Shown here one piece after another: positions 58,439 through 64,000 of a DNA stretch of 64,000 nucleotides (the first letter of the stretch is position 1; every line of letters begins with the position of its first letter). The notes beneath the pieces are model-generated. The model searched no databases, was not told where the DNA came from, and was given only the letters and a program-made list of their open reading frames with translations. Position numbers and translations under genes: made by a program. The DNA comes from Leptospira sp. WS92.C1. Its GTDB lineage: Bacteria > Spirochaetota > Leptospiria > Leptospirales > Leptospiraceae. The DNA is taken from positions 231,001-295,000 of the forward strand of contig NZ_CP162131.1 of the NCBI RefSeq assembly GCF_040833975.1, in the 5' to 3' direction.

Positions 58439-59562
58439 CATGCTGGGTGATTTAATTCTATTCGATTCCAGTCTAAATTCACAAAGTACCCGGTTGCGGT
58501 GCCTTTATTTTTGATAGGCAATTTGGTTTCCGTTAAACTTAAACAATCTTCAGGAATAATCTGCTTCAACTCTTCAATGGCTCCTATATTTAATAATGTA
58601 GAACCCGCCAGAGTTCCTGAGAATCTACAAGCATAAACTACCGGACTCCCGACTATTGAGAAATCTGAATTTGTTTCATACCCATATACAGATCCGAAAT
58701 CGATACCAATCCCCAGACCTATTTCATCCAACAGAATATTAAAAGAATTCCTATTCTCTAATATTAAATCACGAAATATTCTATGTGCTTCAATTGATGC
58801 CCTAAGTGCATACAATATAGCCTGTTCCCCGGTATATTTTTTTGAAAAAAATGCAAGAATTCCATCACCTGTAAATTTATCAAAGACTCCGTAATTTTCT
58901 AAAACACACTGCTTCAAAGTATTAGTAAGTTTTGAAATAAATTTAGAATACATTTCAGGAGTACGAGCATCTAACATCAGGTCCGTAGATCTTCTAATAT
59001 CTAATGAGAATACCACAGCATCAAAATTATTTTTTCCAAAATATTCTTTTCTAAACCCTTTATCCTCTAATAGCATATCACCAGCGGCATCATGTATTCG
59101 ACTGGAGATATGAATGACTTCATTATGTGCTGTGATTTTGTTATAGTTATATTCGAGTTCTTGAATTATTTTATCTTTTTCCGCATTGCTTATTTCTGCT
59201 TTTTTAAGCTCTTCTAATAGATGAATATTTCTATGTTCTAACTCTTCATTGCTCGTAAGATTTTGCTCTGGCTTAGTTTCTTCTATTTGATCATATAGAT
59301 AAATTGGCTTTACAGGCGGCAATTTGAGTGCCATTTGATAATTATGGAGAGAATTGATTTTTGATACTTCCTCCATAGTTTTCATTGCAGCATCCGACAA
59401 GATCGAATCTGTGAACATTTTGTCCCAATTTGCAACAGGGGCGGAAACTTGATTACTAAATAGTGTAGCTGGGTGCCGTATTTGATCTACAATTTTATCC
59501 GCTACATTCTTTATGCGATTCTCGTTATTTAAGTCTGATTTATTCTTCTTTTTATCTTTCAT
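58423..59562 (-). CDS. Class III nucleotide cyclase, soluble
   Basis: 379 residues. An N-terminal 150-residue region includes a coiled coil (ELEHRNIHLLEELKKAEISNAEKDK). The class III catalytic domain (about 178-350) has VVFSLDIRRSTDLM with metal Asp188, FDKFTGDGILAFF with Asp233, GIGIDFGSVYGYE and FSIVGSPVVYACRF. Which base it uses cannot be read. Free-standing class III cyclases in defence islands include Pycsar pyrimidine cyclases; that is a hypothesis here. Its stop overlaps the next, broken gene. Confidence 0.85.
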   Translation of the reverse strand: MKDKKKNKSDLNNENRIKNVADKIVDQIRHPATLFSNQVSAPVANWDKMFTDSILSDAAMKTMEEVSKINSLHNYQMALKLPPVKPIYLYDQIEETKPEQNLTSNEELEHRNIHLLEELKKAEISNAEKDKIIQELEYNYNKITAHNEVIHISSRIHDAAGDMLLEDKGFRKEYFGKNNFDAVVFSLDIRRSTDLMLDARTPEMYSKFISKLTNTLKQCVLENYGVFDKFTGDGILAFFSKKYTGEQAILYALRASIEAHRIFRDLILENRNSFNILLDEIGLGIGIDFGSVYGYETNSDFSIVGSPVVYACRFSGTLAGSTLLNIGAIEELKQIIPEDCLSLTETKLPIKNKGTATGYFVNLDWNRIELNHPAWLKNE

Positions 59563-59762
59563 TTCTTTGATTCTATTTCCATTTCACTGAAATACTATAA
59601 ATCTCCTTTAATGAATATTATTTCAACCATTAATCAGTTTTAAATAGAATCGCCAGTGATTCTAAACATTTATATAAAAAATATTTTTCTTAATTCGTAG
59701 GAGTTAAAAATTTTGCTTTATCTAACTATTCTGAAATCTTGAGGCTTAGACCAATGATAATC

Positions 59763-60041
59763 TCAAAACAGCATTTGTTGATCAAGCATGGGGTAAGTAT
59801 ATTTTACACTTATGTCCGGGTTATATGTATCATGTGGTTTAAATTTTTTGATGGTGCAGGTGTCCATCGTCTTATCTGGATAAATCTTAAGGAAAAGATC
59901 AATATTAGATACATTTTTCATTTTCGGATCAATCCAACCTATTTCAGATTCCTTTGGAAGAATGAGCGGCATTCTTTTTGGTTTATGAATCCTTGCCATT
60001 AATGGGCTATCTTCCGCAGTTAGGCGAAGTAAGTTAGTTTT
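59763..60041 (-). pseudogene. SRAP/YedK C-terminal fragment
   Basis: The frame reads LTAEDSPLMARIHKPKRMP and then LILPKESEIGWIDP, the C-terminal His-RMP region of SRAP proteins (here IHKPKRMP). The N-terminal half with the catalytic Cys is absent. It starts at an attC-like core, CTAACTGCGG (60018-60027 complement), and the upstream codons overlap the protease gene's stop. Remnant of a second SRAP gene; the intact one is at 42001-42708. Confidence 0.7.
60019..60027 (-). repeat. Isolated attC-like core
   Basis: GTTAGGC at 60019-60025 fits GTTRRRY and is followed on the minus strand by the ACTGCGG seen at the start of the larger repeats. The rest of an attC is missing because SRAP coding sequence begins there. 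Confidence 0.3.
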
Positions 60042-61116
60042 CTACGATAAATGTTATTTTTTTCTCTAAAATTTCTTTGGCGAACAGATCAGACGAGTAG
60101 CTGATTCTACTCCGACCGATTAAAGGGAGTTTGTTTTTTTCGCAATATTCTTTAAAGCTATTTATATTAAAGATCATTCGTCTACATTGTATCTTTTCGG
60201 AGTTGAGATGTTCGATATAGTTTTCCGTTGCAATTCGCCATTCTTCCCAAGTAGAATGAAGTTTATCTGCATCTTCTAATGTGTTTTTAATTATTTCCCA
60301 TTCATCTTTTTTATAATAGGTTACACAGTTAAAAAGAGGTGTCCATCCTTGAATTTCATCTAAATTGTTTATCAAGGTAGGGTTATTTCTATAAATGATT
60401 TCTAAGTATAAATTAATAGAAGTTCCGGCTAATATTTTTTGGGCTTCATGGTAACTGTGACCGATGCCAACAAGTCTATAAATATTGTTTCCAGTAACTA
60501 ATCTAGATATATCTTTTGAGTAGGAAAATATACCTCCTCCACTTATTCCATGTGGCATAGGTGCTGTTGAAATATCGCCCAATATATTTATTGTCTTTTT
60601 GCGGTTAAAATCAATTAGTATATTTGTATTTGGTGAGTAATTTAGATTATCGTAAGTTTCTTTAGGAGCTAGTCCACCCGTAAAAGAATAAAGTTCACTT
60701 TGTATTGTATTTTCTTTATATTTTGTTTTTCTATAAGGAAAGCCGGAAAAAGTATAGATATCATCCTTTTCTTTATAATCGGTCGTATCTACGTTATTTA
60801 GGGTTAAAGGTGATATTCCTTGAGAAAAATTTTTCTTTAAATCAAAGTTTAGCTTTATATAGGCTAAATCAATTTTATCACCTACTCTATTCTCATCTGT
60901 ATTTGGCAAACAGGCCGCAGAAAAATTTGTCTTAGTGAAGCCTGAATTTGTCGGTATTAATAAGGGAAATTTCTGAATATCGTCAAATACATGCGCAGAG
61001 GTTAATAGAAATAAATGATTCTTAATTTCAAGTAAAACGCCTGATGCAATTTGTTCAGGTTTTTTATCTCTTTCAATAATAATTGGAAAAACTGAGTTAA
61101 AAATTGCTTCCATCAT
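60034..61116 (-). CDS. Trypsin-like serine protease in an attC-like cassette
   Basis: 360 residues. The chymotrypsin-fold triad is visible: His42 in LLTSAHVFDD, Asp83 in DLAYIKL, Ser192 in PHGISGGGIFS. No signal peptide, so cytosolic. The C-terminal 140 residues (from about 225) are helical and may be a partner-binding domain. Trypsin-like proteases without signals occur in bacterial defence systems. Its ATG is 22 bases past the core GTTAGGC of the repeat at 61138-61317, and another core follows its stop, as for an integron cassette. Confidence 0.8.
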   Translation of the reverse strand: MMEAIFNSVFPIIIERDKKPEQIASGVLLEIKNHLFLLTSAHVFDDIQKFPLLIPTNSGFTKTNFSAACLPNTDENRVGDKIDLAYIKLNFDLKKNFSQGISPLTLNNVDTTDYKEKDDIYTFSGFPYRKTKYKENTIQSELYSFTGGLAPKETYDNLNYSPNTNILIDFNRKKTINILGDISTAPMPHGISGGGIFSYSKDISRLVTGNNIYRLVGIGHSYHEAQKILAGTSINLYLEIIYRNNPTLINNLDEIQGWTPLFNCVTYYKKDEWEIIKNTLEDADKLHSTWEEWRIATENYIEHLNSEKIQCRRMIFNINSFKEYCEKNKLPLIGRSRISYSSDLFAKEILEKKITFIVEN

Positions 61117-61132
61117 GTGTAAATTTTAACTT

Positions 61133-61317
<185 letters not shown>

Positions 61318-61330
61318 GCAGTAGAAAACC

Positions 61331-62272
61331 TTAGCCAGGATCCATAGAACTAGGATGCAAAATTGCAATTTCAGACGAACCGCGCTTATATTTTCTACTA
61401 ACTGTATCATATGCATAATCGTCTTTAAATTTATGGTTATATATGAAACAAATACCGGAAGCCCCATCGACAAATTCTAACATACGATCTAATTGAATAA
61501 TTGCTCTGTCATATATATTTACATAATGGCCTTGCTTAATCTCTAAGACGACTATTTCTGATCCCCTATAAGCGACTAGATCGAAATGGAGATTATCCGC
61601 AAGAGGTCTTTTTTCATCAAAAAATGAAACCCTTGGAATTGAAGAATGCAAAAACGCTTCGATTCTTCCAATTAATTCAGCTTCCGATAAATTTAGAAAT
61701 TGCTGATTAGATATATTGGAAGTCCATTTTATGAGAGAGTGGATAATGGCTTCGAATAGCGACTGCTCCTTTATTTTTTGTTCAAGCTCCTTATCATATA
61801 AGTATTCTTGTTTTTCAATATCATACGCCAATTTCCTCAGCATCTCCGAAAGGAATATATGAGCAAAACCGAGCAACGAAATAACTGAAAAGAATGCATC
61901 GTGCTCATCATATTTAGCAGAGTATGCGTGCGTACTTTCATTACGCCATTGCTCTCGATAGCGCTTCAATTCGTTCATAATTTTATTCGAAAGAATCGGA
62001 TTTTTGAGAAAATAATCCTCGATTTGAGCAAGAGGCATTTTCCCCGAGGATTCGCCTTTATAAAGCAGATATGCCTCTCGCAAAATTGCCTCGAACGCTA
62101 AGTTATTTCTAAGAATGCTCTCCGTAAATTTTTCAGAGTCTCCATCGTTGCGGCCCTGAATCAACAAAATTTGAGCTCTTTCAATATGATCTGAAATAAA
62201 ATACAAATCTCGCAATGAGCGAATTTTTTGTATGGCCTCTATTTTATCTTTAATCAATTCACTGAGATTCAT
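61331..62272 (-). CDS. HEPN-PD-(D/E)XK fusion protein
   Basis: 313 residues. The N-terminal half is HEPN-like, with EQWRNESTHAYS giving Arg110, Asn111 and His115. The C-terminal half has a PD-(D/E)XK nuclease-like core: Asp231 (HFDLVAYRG) and Glu244-x-Lys246 (VVLEIKQGH), with RAIIQLDRMLEFV after. It might act on RNA and DNA or be a restriction-type toxin. The cassette-type repeat at 61138-61317 ends 14 bp past its stop. Confidence 0.65.
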   Translation of the reverse strand: MNLSELIKDKIEAIQKIRSLRDLYFISDHIERAQILLIQGRNDGDSEKFTESILRNNLAFEAILREAYLLYKGESSGKMPLAQIEDYFLKNPILSNKIMNELKRYREQWRNESTHAYSAKYDEHDAFFSVISLLGFAHIFLSEMLRKLAYDIEKQEYLYDKELEQKIKEQSLFEAIIHSLIKWTSNISNQQFLNLSEAELIGRIEAFLHSSIPRVSFFDEKRPLADNLHFDLVAYRGSEIVVLEIKQGHYVNIYDRAIIQLDRMLEFVDGASGICFIYNHKFKDDYAYDTVSRKYKRGSSEIAILHPSSMDPG

Positions 62273-62365
62273 ATAATTTGTTTTCTATTGCGACTAACTA
62301 GATTTTTAAGAAAGTCGTCTATTTTCAAAAATAATTTATCTTTGAAAAAATTCATATATAAAACA

Positions 62366-62806
62366 TTAAGCATTCTGATCGGACACAGCTCGAATCATTT
62401 GATAAATGAGAGTTCTCTTTTCCATAGGAACATTTTCAAACAAAGAAATCATCGTCTCTTCTGCTCGATCAGTGACGATCTTGCTCCAAAGAAAATCGCG
62501 CTTCTTTATCTTTTTAACGGTTTCAGAATTTTCTTCAAGTGGCCTGTTTACTTCAGGAGTTCCAGTTCCTTTCATTAACCAGAGACCAGAAATATGATGA
62601 ACGAATTCAATTTCCGCCGCAAGCTTATCCAACAGAGGACGCTTATCATTGCTAATATAACTGATATAGTTTTGAGACTTGCCGATGGACATTGCAAAGT
62701 CTGCATCATTCATGGTTAAAATATTCTTAATCGTATATCGAAGACGTTTACCTGGAGTGGGTAAATCAGTATTTTCAAGCGGAACTGTAGTAATCTTATT
62801 GGGCAT
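62366..62806 (-). CDS. Helix-turn-helix regulator (Xre-like)
   Basis: 146 residues. LRYTIKNILTMNDADFAMSIGKSQNYISYISND is a Cro/C1-type helix-turn-helix (residues about 22-55). The C-terminal part is charged and helical (KKIKKRDFLWSKIVTDRAEETM). It lies 93 bp upstream of the HEPN fusion gene and may control the island. Confidence 0.7.
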   Translation of the reverse strand: MPNKITTVPLENTDLPTPGKRLRYTIKNILTMNDADFAMSIGKSQNYISYISNDKRPLLDKLAAEIEFVHHISGLWLMKGTGTPEVNRPLEENSETVKKIKKRDFLWSKIVTDRAEETMISLFENVPMEKRTLIYQMIRAVSDQNA

Positions 62807-62868
62807 AGATTAAAGATTTAATTTTGTCTAAGCTTGTTCGTTTTCTCTACATTCGCTGCATTAAAATA

Positions 62869-63609
<741 letters not shown>

Positions 63610-63672
63610 TATTAACTCCAGAAAATCAATTTTACTAACAATTATCTTTTCACTATTCGATATTACAGAACT

Positions 63673-63963
<291 letters not shown>

Positions 63964-64000
63964 TCTGGTTCCGTGATTTCGAGAATAGGTTCCCCCGGTC

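Noticed and set aside
59739..60002. 87-codon plus-strand frame
   Set aside because: Antisense of the SRAP fragment, whose His-RMP motif is convincing on the minus strand.

Overview
The window looks like a chromosomal segment of a pathogenic Leptospira. The evidence is a Lig-type (leptospiral immunoglobulin-like) lipoprotein locus with its characteristic N-terminus, many lipoprotein signal peptides, a large two-component and cyclic-nucleotide signalling repertoire, a flagellar rod-protein homologue, moderately AT-rich DNA and a heavy load of insertion sequences. No rRNA or tRNA gene was recognised. The species is not resolved.

Layout. 1-1510: an ArsR-type repressor with two AHSA1/SRPBCC proteins. 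1893-2768: a FlgG-like protein with a signal peptide. 3007-6936: a three-level nest, with an IS256-type A element holding an IS481-type element holding an IS256-type B element. 7013-8231: integron attC-like repeats around one AT-rich cassette-like gene. 8254-9910: an IS66 remnant and a Tn5-like IS4 element. 9995-12986: a patatin and a sodium/solute symporter. 13113-15282: two Bor-like lipoprotein genes, one split by an IS3 element. 15306-20244: a Lig pseudogene carrying two frameshifts and two nonsense codons. 20878-23119: small genes including a STAS protein. 23284-24650: an intact IS256-type A.

25467-38510 is a signalling district. It has a 7TM hybrid kinase, a REC-PAS protein, a REC-PAS-GGDEF diguanylate cyclase, a REC-HisKA_2 kinase, a 1665-residue cytosolic poly-HAMP hybrid kinase built on a 276-bp DNA repeat, and a NarX/NarL-like pair. 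Overlapping starts and stops suggest that several are co-translated.

38893-45782 holds a SnoaL-like protein, a second ArsR-AHSA1 cassette ending in a broken VOC gene, AlkD-like and SRAP DNA-repair genes, a TIR protein, a FecR lipoprotein, an M24 peptidase and a frameshifted MHYT gene. 46435-53779 is a second IS-rich block: IS481, a truncated IS256-B, a decayed and an intact IS1595/ISXO2-like transposase (the latter with a C-terminal extension), an HNH nuclease and an unknown gene, then an intact IS256-B with a perfect 8-bp target duplication.

54300-62806 is an AT-rich minus-strand accessory island that looks defence-related. It has a HEPN protein paired with a 2-TM protein, a SIR2-like protein, a class III nucleotide cyclase followed by a broken coupled gene, a trypsin-like protease in an attC-like cassette, a HEPN/PD-(D/E)XK fusion and an HTH regulator. 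The window ends in a lipoprotein and a small membrane protein.
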